Source: Thermoflexus sp. (lineage in GTDB: Bacteria > Chloroflexota > Anaerolineae > Thermoflexales > Thermoflexaceae). From it: a DNA stretch of 6,073 nt. The DNA is taken from positions 1 to 6,073 of the forward strand of contig JAGHYO010000140.1 in the NCBI GenBank assembly GCA_017743605.1, written 5' to 3'. Under the pieces are notes generated by a model, which saw only the letters and a program-made list of their open reading frames with translations, was not told where the DNA came from and ran no database searches. Positions 5,718-6,073 of the stretch are shown here, piece by piece (within the stretch, counting starts at the first letter, position 1; the number at the start of each line of letters is the position of its first letter). A program made the translations under genes and the position numbers.

Positions 5718-6073
5718 TCACGGGCTGGGGATGATCAGCCGCTGGCCAGGGTAGATCGCGTTCGGGTTGGTGATCCCGTTCCGGGCGGCGATCACTGTCC
5801 ACAGCATGTTGAACTTCAGCCCGATGCGGAACAGGTTGTCCCCAGGCTGCACGATGTAGACCCGCTCGCCCCCGGTGGGCGTCCCAGCCGCCGGCGTGGA
5901 GCCCGGGATCACCAGCCGCTGCCCGGGCACGATGAAGTCCGGGTTGATCAAGTTGTTCGCCTGAGCAATGGCCTCTACCGTGGTCCCGTAGCGAAGGGCG
6001 ATGCGAGACAGCGTCTCCCCTGGCTGGACCACGTGGGTCACTCGTGCGGGCGGTGCAGCGGTGGGGGCGGGGC
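5718..6073 (-). CDS. Protein ending in two LysM domains (partial, 5' end off the window)
   Basis: Two LysM peptidoglycan-binding domains are seen. The first (from HVVQPGETLSRIALRYG to PGQRLVIPG) and the second (from VYIVQPGDNLFRIGLKF to PGQRLIIPS) are joined by a short Gly/Thr/Pro linker (about GSTPAAGTPTGGER), and the protein stops directly after the second. LysM binds N-acetylglucosamine chains of the wall. A GTG at 6041 could be read as a start, but it falls at the beginning of the first LysM, no ribosome site precedes it, and the frame stays open to the window edge with a Pro/Ala-rich linker (PAPTAAPPAR). Such linkers usually join LysM to a signal peptide, lipobox or enzyme domain. The gene is therefore treated as partial, with its N-terminus unseen. 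It is the first visible gene of a tight reverse operon. Without the N-terminus its enzymatic role, if any, is unknown. Confidence 0.85.
   Translation of the reverse strand, partial: PAPTAAPPARVTHVVQPGETLSRIALRYGTTVEAIAQANNLINPDFIVPGQRLVIPGSTPAAGTPTGGERVYIVQPGDNLFRIGLKFNMLWTVIAARNGITNPNAIYPGQRLIIPSP

Noticed and set aside
5716..5802. N-terminal extension of the NUDIX gene starting at 5802
   Set aside because: It would overlap the LysM coding sequence by about 85 bases and adds a charged Pro-rich segment foreign to the family. The ATG at 5715 fits operon spacing and family length.

Overview
This GC-rich bacterial window carries five protein genes packed with little spare DNA, plus about 425 bases of repeat-filled non-coding sequence at the left end. 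The source is most likely a Chloroflexota bacterium, perhaps a thermophilic Anaerolineae/Thermoflexus-like lineage. That is an inference from three things: a PASTA kinase ending in a beta-sandwich-type domain of a kind I associate with Chloroflexota surface and glycosyltransferase proteins, a VanW-family protein, and hairpin-forming intergenic repeats of a GTAGGAGCGG...CCCCTCCTAC type. No rRNA, tRNA, CRISPR array, transposase or phage gene was seen.

Layout. Bases 1-300 hold a tandem, hairpin-forming repeat: one copy cut by the left edge, one complete copy and one degenerate partial copy. Bases 300-374 hold a strong 8-bp-stem hairpin flanked by a 13-base direct repeat. A forward gene (427-1371) encodes an HtrA/DegP-like S1C serine protease with one PDZ domain and no visible signal peptide or membrane anchor. 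A 99-base gap with a perfect TATAAT box separates it from a forward gene (1471-3321) for a membrane Ser/Thr protein kinase with two PASTA repeats and an extra C-terminal domain. This gene converges on a three-gene reverse-strand operon, with only 7 bases between the stop codons. In transcription order the operon is a LysM protein (5' end beyond the right edge), a NUDIX ADP-ribose pyrophosphatase-like hydrolase (5149-5715) and a VanW-domain protein with a membrane anchor (3329-5146).

How the genes may work together. Three of the five products are predicted to touch or sense the cell wall: the PASTA kinase, the LysM protein and the VanW protein with its peptidoglycan-binding-like region. The protease is a quality-control enzyme. 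The NUDIX hydrolase is probably a housekeeping nucleotide-sugar or ADP-ribose cleaning enzyme that is translationally coupled to the wall genes. The gene families are all known. The less ordinary points are the kinase architecture with its altered catalytic motifs, the anchorless protease, the repeat cluster, and a NUDIX gene embedded in a wall operon whose two junctions share the same 9-base sequence. I see no convincing evidence for a wholly new system here.
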